Positions 35,991-48,633 of a stretch of 64,000 nt of DNA are shown one piece after another. The stretch's first letter is position 1; every line of letters starts with the position of its first letter. This DNA is from Welwitschia mirabilis (lineage: Eukaryota > Gnetophyta > Gnetopsida > Welwitschiales). Where the stretch lies: assembly GCA_051453625.1 (NCBI GenBank), contig JBOZIK010000001.1:160402033-160466032 (forward strand), read 5' to 3'. A program made the position numbers and the translations under genes. The notes beneath the pieces were generated by a model. That model saw nothing but the letters and a program-made list of their open reading frames with translations, ran no database searches and was not told where the DNA came from.

Positions 35991-37011
35991 AATTGATACA
36001 TCTATCAACAAAACTCTAATGATCTTAGTGGTCTTAATTAGAAGAGCCTAAATCTACTTAAGTAAATCTCCAATCACAGGTCTCTATACCTAAGGTCTCT
36101 CTACCTCTTCTGGAATCTATATGCTCATGTCCTATAAATAGCAAGCTAAAGCTTGTATATGTGATAGACACTGTTCATCCATAGGCTCTGATATTCCAAA
36201 TTATCTAAAGAGTGCTGAGAGGAGGCATGGGTAACCAATTGTCTAAAGCTATCATACATCTACTATAGATCTAAGTCTTCTCTAGATAAATGTAGGAAGG
36301 TCCATCTACTTCCCTTGTGTAAAAGCTACCAATATTTATAAATGTGCCATCATGGTATGACCATTATGAAAGGATGGGCTAATGTTATGGATCAGCCCTC
36401 TATATAAAACCCTGTATTTGGGGGAATCAGCAAAGTGATATTTACCCCCTATTGATCAGTAGTAAGATTAGCTGGTAAATTCAAAATGGCACTATATGCT
36501 TGGCACTCCTTAATCCCATCAATTGATTGTATGTGCATGTTCCCAAGATCACTAAGATCTATGAAAACTATAATATGGGATGGGAGAATTGCTATCTCAT
36601 AGTATTATGTGAATGCAAGAATCATGTTTTACAGTTAACCATGAACATCAGGTCATCTCTCAATATCATGGTGTCATAAAATTCCCTTATCATTGATACG
36701 TAATATGACTCATGCATATGTATAATCCATCTGAAATGTAAATCTATTAATCTCTGATCAACCTTTGACTTGATATGGCTTATAAAATTACCAAAGTATC
36801 ACTTGACACAGATACTAGCTATTTGAATAGTTATGGAATGACCATGCTAAGGTTGCAGATGTGCAAGCTCTATGTGCTCTATCTTTCATTTAACTATAGG
36901 GCTTACTTCCTTCTTCACTACCTCAACCTCAGTCTTAACTTATCTATCTCTATGTGTATAAATCCTACCCAATTGAAAACACACAAAAAAAAAAAAAAAA
37001 ACATCATGTGA
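35991..37011 (-). pseudogene. Extra decayed ORF of element C
   Basis: Between pol and the 3' LTR, minus-strand translation gives coherent protein-like sequence absent from B and A. From 37011 one frame reads VKTEVEVVKKEVSPIVK, SHIKSKVDQRLIDLHFRW, then VSMIREFYDTMILRDDLMFM. A shifted frame covers 36600-36060: HIIVFIDLSDLGNMHIQSID, GIKECQAYSAILNLPANLTT, LLIPPNTGFYIEG and MYDSFRQLVTHASSQHSL. Stops are TAA, TAG and TGA at positions where CAA, CAG, CGA or TGG is plausible. The 'IREFYD' phrase recalls the 'VREFYANL' start of plant mobile / transposon-type accessory proteins, but this is weak. Base composition looks less AT-rich than its surroundings. Function is unknown. Confidence 0.45.
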
Positions 37012-38569
37012 AAACAAAAGATATGTTAAAAAACATCACATGGATGTGAAATAACAACTCTTAAAAATTAATAAAAGCTATAAAAAATGGTGAAAATATG
37101 TCCTAACCCCTCTAAAAACTGCAATGCATTTTAAATTATCTAAATGTAAAAAGAAAAAAGAAAAATATATGAAAAATGGAAAAGATGTATTTTAAATGTG
37201 CCTCACATAAAGTAAAAATTTAAAGTGATTAAATAAAAAAAATCTAATTTGGTAGAGTTATAGAATATGTCAAACTGATAGAAATAAGTGTAAAAGATAG
37301 AAATTTAAAAATACCTTATAAAATGAACAAATTCTCATAACTCAAAAAATCCATCCTGAAATTTAAATCTATAAGTCTCAAATCAAAGAGCATGAGAAAC
37401 TAAGCGATATATATGAAAATTGTAGGCTAAAAGATGGAAGAAAAAAATTTAAAAATAGGAAGAGAGAGAAACATACTTCATTTTTTAAAAATCAAATGAA
37501 ATCTTATGAATATAGATATGAAATCAGGTAGGACAACTTTTAAAAGGCTAGTACAAGTCAAAGAAGTCATCATCTCTTAAAGGAATAAGTAGAAACAATA
37601 AAGAAACGAGGAAAAATGAGGAAAAAAAGGTTTATGATATAGTTGTATCACACTATCATCTGACCATGTCATCTAGACAACAGTCCTAGAATGATTCTTA
37701 GAAAAAAATCAGATTATTATCCTTCTAGTATCATCTAAATGATCAAGTAGATGATAGGGCATTAAACGTTTTTCAAAAAGTAAAATGTTAATGAAAAAAA
37801 CTTAGGCTTAGATAGGATTATTTAATATTATTTTTGAATAGAGAAACTCAAAAATATAGAAAATAAGAAATAAAACCAAGAAAATCAAGGAAAAAAGAAT
37901 AATCTTCTAAGAAAGAAAAAACTATGGCTTAAGAAAAAAGACTATGTATGCTAAAAACCTATTAAGAAAATCTAAATAAATATGCTCAAATATAAAATAA
38001 AGCAAGATAAACTTAGAAATCCATAAGCTATAAGGAAACTCATAAAAACTAGGAAATAAAAAGACGTTCTTTTTAATTTTTCAAATGCTTTTTGAAAAAT
38101 GATATAACATAAAAGAACAATAAGGAAACTACTAAATGATTAAGGTCATATGAAAGAATGAGAAAATGCATAAATAACTTTGAAATCCCAAACTAAAAAA
38201 CCAAAAAAATACAAAATGAAAATGGACAAAAGAAACCTATCTTGAGTGTTAACCTAAAAAACTCCAAAGGAAGACATCATAAATTTACTTGAGTAAATAT
38301 ATATAATAAAATGTAGTGGTTATGATGATATCTAAAGATTTAAGTGATTAGAATAATAAATTTTAAGATCAAAAGTTATTTAGAAATAAACTCGATTGCT
38401 CTCACCCCACAAACACATTTGAATCTTCAAAAGTGAAGTGACTAAGTAGAAATACTAAAATTCTAAAAAAAAAAAACAATGCTTTTGATGATACTAGAAA
38501 TATCACTAATCCCATAGCCTCAATGTTTATTATAACCTTTTCCATGATGAGGGAGCACAACCAGTGTCA
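37012..38569 (-). mobile_element. 3' non-coding region of element C, pol-proximal part
   Basis: A-rich sequence with no frame. It contains TCATCTAGACAACAGTCC (37668-37685) and a related imperfect repeat at 37730-37765. Its right end, 38400-38570, matches the left flank of element A in B (15010-15176), giving the alignment that exposes A's insertion point. Confidence 0.55.
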
Positions 38570-40390
38570 TAGGAGTAAGGACCTACAAGCGTAACCAACT
38601 AACTCCTAGTGGAGTTTCCACAGCTATCAACACTACCAAATACTCCTCTTGGAAAAATTTACCTCGATGTAGTAGAACATCATGATGACCATGTATTTTT
38701 CTTTAAATCATAACATATAATAGATCATGATCATTATTTCTTTTTCTCTCTATTTTCTTTCTTTTTTTCCTTTTTATAAGAAAAAATTCCTATATGATTA
38801 CATACTCAAAAAGATAAAGGTAAATAGATGAGATAAAAGATAGAAATAAAAAATCCCAAATAATCCAAGACCTTAACATCATTGAAAAAGGCACAAACAA
38901 CTAAGGCATCTTCCTTTAAATGAAGTCTATAGACATGGAAACATTTCAAGATTAGGTGAATTCAATCTTATCACTGTAAATGCCCAAGTATGAATACTAA
39001 TTATGAAACTTCATAAAAACATACATAAGTCAAGTTTAAAAGATGATCAGCTAACATCATAATATCAATCAAAATAGTAAGTTAAGAAAGAACTCAAATA
39101 ATAATAGAAAAAAATCCTCCTTATTGACAAAACCTCCAAAACAAGTTCTTCTACCATGTTCACAGTTACATCTAAAGATCCTTCATATAATTTTAACTTT
39201 TATTCACTAACCTTATGAATCTTTTTAACCTATAAGTTTAAAATCTTAATGGAGCAACTAGGATGTTCTTTCTCTATGACATAATGATCTAAGAATTTAG
39301 AGGTTAACTTGTTATTCAAAAAATGAACTTAGTATTATATAATAAGATGAGTTGACTAGGTTTAAACTTCGTATGAAATATTTTTTAATCATATTTGGAC
39401 TTTACTTAGGTTTTATAGATTAATTAACGATGTATGATATGAGTTCATTTTTCATCAAGATGGTCTAATTGGGCTAATATATAATTAATATTTTTATGAA
39501 AATCTACAAGATTAATTTGATGAGAGACAAGATAAGAATTATAACACACATTAATAAGTAATATACAATCTTTATCATACACAAGCTCATAAGGTAAAAA
39601 ACCAAGAGAAGTATATCAAGTAGTATGGTGAGCCCAAAGTACATCATTCATTTTAGAAGTCCAAGACTTTTAATTAACAAAGATAAGTTTTTATAGCATT
39701 TTCTTTATTTCTTTGTTGGCATTTTTAGCCTATTCATTAGTTTGATAATGATAAGCACAAGATACTATATGTTTTATATCAATGAATAAAAGAAGTTTTC
39801 TAAAAATATGATTAATAATATGAGTACCCTCATCACTAATTATAACTCAAGTAAAACCAAATCTATGATAGGTATAAGTTCTAAGAAAATGATAAATAGT
39901 TTAGATAACATTCAAAAAAGTAAGTACGACTTTAACCCATTTAGTCATGTAAGCCAAAGCCACTAAAATGCAATGCTTAGTAGAAGAATCTAGATGAATA
40001 GGTCTTATAAAATTAATACCTTAATAATTAAATGGTGCATACTTAAGAATAGGCCTAAGGGGCATTTTCCATAAACAAACAAGCTATCATAATTCTAACA
40101 AGGAAACATATTCTAGTAAAATCAAAGAAATCAAGAAAAAGAGAAGGATAATAAAAAGTAGAATGAAGTATTTTCATCAATATTTTATATTTATTAAAGT
40201 TCCTTTACAAATACCATCATAACAAAGATGAAGAATCTCAAGTATTTCCTAATCAGACATACATTTTCTCATAATGTAGTCTTTATATCTGTAGTACAAA
40301 TGTAAACCTATTCAATCATAATTACATATTCTATGAAAAAAATATTTTAATTGGTTATAGATCTAATGTTGTGGTTTTTTCATGGTTACA
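38570..40390 (-). pseudogene. Integrase of Athila/Tat element C
   Basis: The minus strand reads HLCYDGICKGTLINIKY (zinc-binding region, about 40235-40185), then YMTKWVKVVLTFL, VIISDEGTHIINHIFRKLLL, CAYHYQTNE, AKNANKEIKKML, and WTSKMNDVLWAHHTT, SLGFLPYELVYDKDC (about 39950-39560). This follows the Athila/Tat integrase core closely, and the second catalytic Asp (ISDEG) is retained. The tail 38720-38580 corresponds to B's 22740-22583. Unlike in B, no element interrupts the junction at about 38570. Stops are spread throughout. Confidence 0.8.
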
Positions 40391-41760
40391 AGATAGTTAA
40401 AAAATTATATATATAAACGAGAAGAATAAGAAGAAGATACAATAAAAAGTTGTTCATCAAGAAAAGAATCATCAATAATAGATCATCTCAAGAAGAAGAA
40501 AGATGAGATAAGTGATCAACAACATGGTTATGCTTCCATACTTTATCTATTATAGTCAAGTTAAACTCTTACATAAGGAGGATCCATCTAATCAAATGTG
40601 AACTAGAATCTTCCTTAATCGAGGTAATGAACGGCAGCATGGTTAGTGTAAACATTTATATAAAAGCCTAAAAGATAATGTCTAAGAAAATCAAGGCAAA
40701 ATATAATAGCTAGAATCTCTTTCTCCTTGATGGTATAACTTATTTAAGATATAAATAAAGATTTTCTAAGATAATATATAACATGAAAATCATTTTTATT
40801 TTTCTAATAAAGTCTCCCATCCGTAGTAAAATTACTAGAATTGAACATAAGTTTAAAATATTTTTCCCAATCACATCCCATTATTATAGGTGCATAAGAA
40901 AGTCTACATGTAAGCCTATCGAAAGCAAGTTGACAAGATTTATTCCATTTAAATTTAGTTTCTTTCTCTAGTAATAAGTGAAAGAGTTTATAGATATAAG
41001 ATTAATGATAAATAAATCAATAATAAAAACCATAATGACCAAGAAAAGATACAACCTATTTAACATTTATAGGAGAAATTAAGTTTTGAATAATACCAAC
41101 TTTTAAAGCATCCATACTAATCCCCTCTTTCAAGATATAATGACTTATAACAATTCTACATTTTATAAGAAGTAAATTATTTTCCCAACACAAGTGTAGG
41201 GCATTAGAAATACAATGATTAAGGATTTTCTCTAATCAATCTAAAATTTATTCAAACATTTTAGCATAAATAGAGAAGTCATCCCTGAAAATCTTAATAG
41301 AATCCTCAAGCATATCATAAAATATTCCCATCATAGTATGCTAAAAAGTATCAAGAGCATTACGAAGTTTAAAAAACATGTGTCTAAAAGTAAAAGTATC
41401 AAAAGGATAAGTAAAAGTAATTTTGGATTAGTTCTCACAAGTAATGCAAACCTAGTTGTAACTACTATAACTATCAAGAAAATAGAAAAAGACATGACCC
41501 TAAATTCTATTAAGAATTTGATTAAGAAAAGACAAAGGATAATGGTCTTTTTTGATTATTTCATTTATCTTTCTAAATTCTATGCACATTCTTCATTTTC
41601 CAAATTTTTTAGGAACCACCATTATCGTTAGCAATTGAATAAATTATTCTAGTATCCATTAATTTTATGATTTAATCTTTTAAAATTTGTTTAAGACCTA
41701 AATTGAGTCTACGTTAGAGTTTTCTTACAGGTTTAGCATTTTCTTTAAGGTGGATTTTAT
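40391..41760 (-). pseudogene. Reverse transcriptase and RNase H of element C
   Basis: In order on the minus strand: VVPKKFGK at the RT entry, MCIEFRKINEIIKKDHYPLS, FLNQILNRI, FFYFLDSYSSYN, ITFTYPFDTFTFRHMFFKLR, MMGIFYDMLEDSIKIF, then RDDFSIYAKMFE (41300-41265). The catalytic x-DD thus reads FRDD instead of FMDD; both Asp residues survive. The connection region has GHYGFYY and LLLEKETKFKWNKSCQLAF. RNase H ends with INVYTNHAAVHYLD-like sequence (about 40640). It is closely parallel to B's RT at 24471-25850 but more decayed. Confidence 0.85.
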
Positions 41761-42990
41761 GTTGATTAATTGAAGTAGGTATGGTTGTTAAATCATTATG
41801 GGACTAATCAAATCATTTACCTTAGATTGTAGAAGAGATACTAGACTTAATTCTTATTAAAGGGTAATATTTTCATTAATCATAAAAGGTCTATTTAGAT
41901 CATTATTCAAGAAAATGTATTTCAGTCTACTATTTAATAGTCTTAGGTTCAGATTTAAATTTAAATTTTTATTTTCTATAAAATTTTTAGACAAATAGAC
42001 TGTCATCTCAGACTATCATCCGAATGTTACTAGTGGACAATCATCGTCAAAATAGAAAATGTCAAGTCTACTAAAATCTTAAAATTCTGCACAGTTGATA
42101 TACTCAGATTCTCTACTCTTCAAATTAGAAAATTTAATTTTTAGATAATTAAAATCAAGTTGATTTTCAAAAACATACAAATTATCTACTTCTAATTAGT
42201 CATTAAATAATGTTAATTTGTAAAGCATGGACCATCTTTTCTCAAGTAAATAGAGTTGATCTACTTTCTTCCTCCAAACTTAAATCATTTCTCTTATTAA
42301 AAACTTTTTATTTTTAAAATAACACTCTATTAAATTAGTTCTCATACCTATAATACAGTGGGCTATTGCACATAAATCTCTACCTAGAAGTAAAGGATAT
42401 TCATTGTTGTGCTTAACTTATAGAATTAGAACATCAATGCAGAAGTTAAATTCTTCTATCTAAATAACCAAATCCTTAATCACACCTAATGATTTCTTCA
42501 TAGATGAATTAGCTAGTCATAAAATAATCCATGTAGGTTCTACTCTTTCTTTCAACCCAATTTTCTGATAAATGTGCAAGGACATGATGTTAATACTAGC
42601 TTTAATAATAATTAAGGCTTTCTTAATCCTATAGTTCTTTTTTAAAGTGATACTCATAGTTACCACCCTTCAATATTTAAAATTTGGACATTTTTAGCAA
42701 ACTAAGTTATTAATAGATTAACCTAGGAAGACTTTTCAAGGAATGGTACATTTTTATTTTCTTCTAATCAAGTATTTCCATAACTTTGAATACTTTGAGT
42801 TTTTTTGCAAAAGTTTCCAAATTGGTAAGTTAATTTTTACATTTTACATTAAGGCTTATAGATGATCATCAAAAATAATATTTGTGTTTAGCCTATCTAA
42901 CCAAGTGGTATCAGCTTTCTTATGTGAAGAGTTTTTCTTTTTGTTTCTTAATGGAGAAGGAAAAGAATGATTTTCTAAGATTTCTATGTC
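41761..42990 (-). pseudogene. Protease and pol linker of element C
   Basis: The linker just before RT reads LKYIFLNNDLNRPFMINENI, then LLQSKVNDLISP and QLINIKSTLKKMLNL, matching the 'LKYVFLG-N---PVII' and 'ICMHKI-LEEDAKP' stretch of Athila/Tat pol. Upstream come KKVDQLYLLEKRWSMLYKL and VDNLYVFENQLDF. The protease proper (about 42350-42720) is present in position, but I cannot read its active site confidently. Confidence 0.6.
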
Positions 42991-44520
42991 ATATTATTCA
43001 TCATATTTTTCAGTTTTTGATGTTGAAGCCTTATGGGTGGAAGGAGTTATGTAATTTTTACTTCTTATAACTACTTTATAATCTCTTCTAACTTTTTTTG
43101 GATTCAGTAAAGGTTGTATGATAAAAAACCTTTGTAGTATTTGGTTATTAAGAATAGTTTGTTGTAGGATATTCACAAGGTTTTCAATATTAGAATTTAT
43201 CTTTTTAATGGTTAAGTTTGTCTTTTCTTATGATTTTCTCAACTTCTCAATAAAATTCCTAAGAGTATAACTTTGGTTTTGATAGTTGGATGAGCTTGAT
43301 AAGTTGTTTGAGTTGTTAGATTGGAAGTTTATGTTTTTAAATCTCTTCTTAAAAGGTTGCAAGTTAGGGTAATTTGTTTGAAAATTTTTGAAATTGGATT
43401 ATTCACTCATCCGAGGTTGAAAGTTGTGATTTTTGACTTGGCTTTGATTTTGGTTTTGATGGTAGTTTTAGGACCTCTAGTTAAAATCACATACTTCCTC
43501 ATGAATTCTCTCTTTGTAAGTTAAAAGCAAAGGATATTCTTTAGTAATATGACAAGCATCCTCATATAAATTATAGGTCAGAGCTATAACTTCATTCTTC
43601 TTACTTATCNNNNNNNNNNNNNNNNNNNNNNNNNNNNNNNNNNNNNNNNNNNNNNNNNNNNCTTTTATGACATTGATTGCTTTATTTCTAGCTCTTATTT
43701 TATTTTTTAATGTTTTACCTCCTTTAGATCTTTAATGATTTGTCCTATAGTTTAGTTTTCTCTAGATGAGGGTTTAGGCCATATTTGACTCACTTATACC
43801 TAGTCTTCTAACACTTTCTAAGCATCTTCTAAGGTTTAATTTAATAAGTTACCTCTGCATGAAAAATATATAAGTTTATTTATATGACTATTTAATTCAC
43901 TATACAAGTAGTCTACTAGTTTTACCTGTGAAAAGGCATCTATAGGATTTGAATGTAAAGCAATAAAGAATCTCTTATGAGCAAAGGCATACTCTTTATT
44001 AGGCCATTATTAGAAGTTGATAACTTCTTTATTATGTTTTTATATGGTGGTTTCACTCATAAATCTCTTAATAAAGGATTCCTAAACTTGACTCCAAGAT
44101 TTTTAAGCTTTTGTATAGAATTGTTCTTAGTCATAATTTAGCCTAATCTTTTAAATTGATAGGGAATATGACCATGTACGTTCTATCCCTTATGCATTTT
44201 TTTACAATTTCCATAAGTGAGAACTAATTATTCTATATCAATAATGTATTATAAAGTATTTTCATAGGTCCATCACTAAAAGTAGGATATACATTTAGGT
44301 TTTTTAGTTCAACATCATCATTGAGAGGTAAGTCAAATAGAGTTTTGATTTCATGTTTCTTGTTTTCTATGAGATCTCTAAGGGTGACATGAACATTGGT
44401 ATGAATAGGAATGGTTATAGGGGTTCTAATAACAAGGAGTGGATTTAGTGAGATGGCTTTCTTTTATTTCAGGGACAACATAGACATGATTGAAAATGAA
44501 AAATTCTCATCTATAAAATT
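42991..44520 (-). pseudogene. Athila/Tat gag of element C
   Basis: From the 5' end on the minus strand: LPLNDDVELKNLNVYPTFSD, RTYMVIFPINLKD, then VKLVDYLYSELNSHINKLI with FSCRGNLLN, matching A's VNYFYSGLNPHTKQL and SCGGNLMN. After a 52-N gap (43610-43661) comes a knuckle-like YNLYEDACHITKEYPLLLTY, in which Cys positions have become Tyr. The Asn/Gln-rich C-terminal arm reads NFQPRMSE-stop-SNFKNFQ, NLQPFKKRFKNINFQ and SNNSNNLSSSSNYQNQS, then IKKINSNIENLVNILQQ, like the Q/N-rich arm and coiled coil of Athila gag. The part at 43176-42994 is still open. No 5' LTR was found to its right. Confidence 0.78.
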
Positions 44521-44791
44521 ATTTAAAAATTTTTTTAAGAAAAATTAGACTCTACATAAATGAAATTAGATATTGCAGGATATTTTAAATTTTGCATATA
44601 TTTGTTATGTTTACTTGAGTTAGTTTACAGGTTTATTAAATCTTTTTAAATATTTTCTTTAATAAACAATCGCTCTCTCTAGTATTTTTATTTATTATAG
44701 ATTTTACTATACATGCTTAGTTTTGGATGCATACTTAGGTTATGCATTAATTATAGATAATTAAATAAAGTTATAATTAAAAACAAGTATC
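44521..44791. other. AT-rich spacer beside solo LTR
   Basis: Probably leader sequence of element C between gag and its lost primer site; neither a primer site nor an LTR end of that family is visible before the Sirevirus LTR starts. Confidence 0.4.
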
Positions 44792-46149
44792 TGATAGGAT
44801 CAATAACCCTAGAGGAGGAAGGTGAATAAGTTTTAAAAAATTAAATAAATAAACTCATGATATAATAAAAACTTGCTTGAAATATATCACTAATAAACTT
44901 GTGCATGAAAAGATAAACTAAAAGGTATTCAAAAAATTGAAACTAATAGAAAGAATAAAATACTAATTAGATGCACATAATATTTATAGTGATTTGAGAA
45001 ACCTCCTACTCCATTCTCGATGATCATCTTATCACCAATCCTGATTTAGATCTTTGTTAAATNNNNNNNNNNATAGGTTCACCTGTAACCATTACACATA
45101 GACTTTTTAAAGCTAAGTTATAACCTTTTCAACAAACTTTTATAGGCTCAGTCTCAACCTTTAGATAATGTAATAGTGATGGTGAGAATGCCTTTAATGC
45201 ATAAATATCACTTATTCTTTAGTATAATTATTCCAATTAAGCTCTTCTCATGTAGATAATATAAATAATGAAGTAATAGATCTGATCTTGAATGTATAAA
45301 TACAACAAATGATAGATTATCCTTGATTAAGAGTACAATGCCAAGATGTTATAGTGAGAATCACAAGATTCAATCCTTTGATTAAGAGTTAAAAAGATCC
45401 TTTTGTTATTTCTCTCTTAGCTATTTATATTGAAAGGATTTTATGGTTTATTACAAGTAAAAATGCACTTCTAATGGTTGTAAATGGCTAGAAATTGGAT
45501 AAATAACTAATTAAAAAAAATCATTTCTATTTTGGCTAGTCAACCCCTTAACAGTTTAGTTAATCCCTCTTGGTGTCGTGACTTAAATAGGTCACCTAAG
45601 TGAACTGTTTGGTTATCCTAGTTTCTTATGGTTCCATGTCTAGTTGATCCCTCAAGATCCCATTGACCCCTATTTGGTCACTTGAAAATATGTTTGATTA
45701 TCTATTAGTGCTAATAAAATTTTATTCCAATTTCTTGCATCAAGTCTAGTTGACTCCTTCAAAGGTTCGGTCGACTCCTTAATAATTAGTATAGGAGTAT
45801 TGTTCTTAGGTTCACAAATCCAATTGACCCCATCATAAGTTCAATTGACCCCTTAACATTCAGTTTAGAGATACTGACTTTTAGGATCATAGGTCTAGTC
45901 AATCCCTCAGGAATTCAGTTGACCCCTCTGAATTTAGTTCAATTCTGAAAGTATGCTCCAGTTGTCTTCAACCCCTTGAAAGTTTAGTTGATCCCTTAAG
46001 AAGGTAAGTAAACTTAATAGATTTTCGATGATCAGATTTTGACATTGATGGATTTAGCATCTAACTTGTAAGTGGTTAATATTTTTTTTCACAAGATACA
46101 CAAAATTTTCTACATAAAAAACATTTGTTTAACATCAATTAGAAAAACA
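44792..46149 (-). repeat. Solo Sirevirus LTR
   Basis: It starts TGATAGGATCAATAACCC and follows the order of the 8080 copy: 'TATTTATAGTGATTTGAGAAAC', two ACTTTTATAGGCT-like units, 'CTATTTATATTGAAAGG', then many decayed GTCGACCCC-type units (for example GTCAACCCC, GTTGATCCCTC, GTCGACTCC) at 45530-45990. The right end is near AGAAAAACA at about 46149. A 10-N gap is at 45063-45072. Flanks GTATC and TAATC match at only three of five bases. No internal region of its own adjoins it. Confidence 0.75.
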
Positions 46150-46479
46150 TAATCCAATAGTATCCATTATCAAGAATAGATAACTTGTTTAACCAATTCA
46201 AGAGAGCTAAGTACTTTTCAAAGTTGATTAAAAATATTAATGTTATTAAGTTTGAATTAAAAAATAAGATATTTTTAAAATAGCTTTCAGAACTTACTAT
46301 GAATAGTATGAGTTCAATATCATATCTTTTCATTTAACTAATGCTCCCATAGTATTCATGAGTCTTATGAATCACATCTTCTTAGCACATCTTGATTCTT
46401 TTATAATTATGTTTATTCATGATATTTTCATTTATTTTAAGGTTCATGAGGAACATAAGAAAACTTAAGAATAGTCTTA
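46150..46479. other. Spacer, nothing recognised
   Basis: AT-rich, with only a short minus-strand frame that has no family signature. Confidence 0.4.
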
Positions 46480-48620
46480 TATACTTTAAGAAATCATTAA
46501 CTATATACTAACATGGAAAATTTTTCTTTATTAAAGGAATTCATTTAGTTCTTAGGTTATGTTGTATTTAGAAAGAATATTTAAATTAATCCAGATAAAG
46601 TTGAGGTAATTATGGAATGATTAGTAGCTATAACTATTATTAAAGTTAGAAGCTTCTTTGGTCTTATAGGGTGCTATCATTGATTCATCTTCAACTTCTT
46701 TAAGATATATTCTTCCCTAATAAGTATTTTAAGAAAAAATAAAGACTTTTAGTCGATGAAAAAAATTTGGATAGTTCTTTAGTCATGTTAAAAAGTGTTT
46801 AAATAGTGCTCTAGTTTTAGTAGTATCAAATGATTGTAAGACCTTTTTAGATTATACTAATGCATCAACAAAATGTATTAGAGATGTTCTTAAATAAGAT
46901 AAAACAGTAATAGCATATGACTCAAGGAAACTTCAAATACATGAAAGAAGATAGCCTGTTCATGATCTTGAATTAGCTATAACAATATTTTCTTTAAATT
47001 TATAAAATAATTATCTCTATGATGTTAAATTTTAAATTTTAACTAATCGTTAGATTTTGAAATACATTTTAATTCAATCAAACTTGAATCCTAGGTAAAT
47101 AATATGGATTAAATTATTGTGTAATTTTGATCTCAAAGTTTTAAACCATGAACTAAATGAAATTAAGTTGAAAATTATCAAAAATTAAAGGACCAATTAA
47201 AAATTTCTTATAGAGGGTTAAAAAAAGATGAAAATTGTTAAAAATTAAATGATTAATTAGAAAAACCAATAAATTTAGAAGACTTTAGTATTAATTTAAA
47301 AGGTATTATTAAATTCAAGGAAACATTCTTGATTCTTAAATTATATGTAATTAGATACAAGCTAATGTTTAAATTTCATTTAAATATGAATTCATCCTAG
47401 ATGAATACAAATGTATCAAACATAATTAAAGTTCCAAAATTGTTAGCAAGTTAAAGTACAACATAGGAATCTAACAAGACTATTTTATTCTCATAATGTT
47501 CCAAAATATAAATGGAATATGCTTTGGATAATTTTATATTAGGGCTAATTCTAAGAGGTAATGACCTAATCATGGTTATAATTAATAGAGTAACTAATTT
47601 AGCACATTTATTCTAGTAAAGTTTACTTATAGTGCTAAGGATATAGTTGAGGTATACATCAGAATTTTATTCATTTGCATTATGTATTCGTAGTAATCAT
47701 TTCTGACAAAGATTCAAATTTACATTTATGTTTTAGCAAGAACTACAATCAAGTTTAGGAATCAAGATAAAAATTAGCATGATATCTGTCCTCAAATAGA
47801 TAGTTAAGAAAAAAGAGTTAATTAAATCCTAGAAGATCTTCTTAGAGCATTGTTCCTAATGAATTTAAGCATTAAGAAGGATACCTACCATTAGTGGAAT
47901 TTATATATAATAATAGTTATTAAAGTTCTATTTAAATGGATCCATTTGAAGCTTTGTATGATAGAAAATGTAGAACATCCACTACATAGATAGAACCTAA
48001 AGAAAGATTGATGATAGAACCAAAAAATGATATAATAAATGAAAAATAAGATGACAACCATTAAGAATAAAATAAATAAAGTAGTAGATAGGTAAAAGAT
48101 GTATGCATATCATCAAAGAAGAGACTTTGCATTCCAAGTAGATGACCATGTCTTCCTTAAGGTGTCACCAATGAAATTGATTATGGAAGGAGTTAAGAGA
48201 TTAAAATTAACCCTAGATTTATTAGACCATTTCATATATTATAATGTGCTAAACTCTTACATACAAACTTACTATACCTTCCTAATTATTACATATGCAT
48301 AATTGTTTTCACATGAATATGCTAAGGCAGTAAATGGAAAATCCTTCTCCTGTGTTAAATTAGTTTCATATTTAGGTGGAATCTAATTATTTAACTATAG
48401 AGAACCCAAAAGCAATGTTGGAACAATGAAATATTAATTTGCATAATATTGAGATACATCAAGTAAAGATAAAATGAAGTAATCATAGTCCTAATAAAGC
48501 TCCCTAAGAGTTATATGAATTAATGAAAAATTAATACCTAGTCCTTTTTGAATCCCATCATATGTAATCTTAGACTCTTAAATCATTATATACTTTGATT
48601 CTTATGAGTGAATCATTTTT
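46480..48620 (+). pseudogene. Ty3/gypsy RT end, RNase H, integrase and chromodomain-side pol remnant, element J
   Basis: It starts inside RT: VLGYVVF, INPDKVEVIME, VRSFFGLIGCYH, then IFNFFKIYSSLIS. RNase H follows with DYTNASTKCIRDVLK, AYDSRKLQIHERR, then HDLELAITIFSLNL and NNYLYDVKF; the usual DAS is NAS. Integrase spans 47280-48300, ending in the open stretch at 48099-48302 with FAFQVDDHVFLKVSPMKLIM and LTLDLLDHFIYYNVLNSYI. Just before, PFEALYDRKCRTST and IEPKERL are recognisable. The last segment, SNHSPNKAP-stop-ELYELM, matches the chromodomain-like W-NH---EATWE stretch, pointing to a chromovirus (Del/Tekay-type). The N-terminal two-thirds of the element is missing on the left. Confidence 0.85.
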
Positions 48621-48632
48621 AAGAGGGGAAAT
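48621..48632 (+). other. Polypurine tract of element J
   Basis: AAGAGGGGAAAT directly precedes the LTR start at 48634 and follows the end of pol, the standard layout in plant gypsy elements. Confidence 0.7.
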
Positions 48633-48633
48633 A

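Noticed and set aside
36775-37011. Plus-strand frame of 78 codons
   Set aside because: Antisense of the extra ORF of element C, ending in an A run.
42882-43524. Plus-strand frames over C's gag
   Set aside because: Antisense to the Asn/Gln-rich gag arm.
44787-46154. GTATC / TAATC as a target-site duplication of the second solo LTR
   Set aside because: Three of five bases match; not above chance in this AT-rich DNA.
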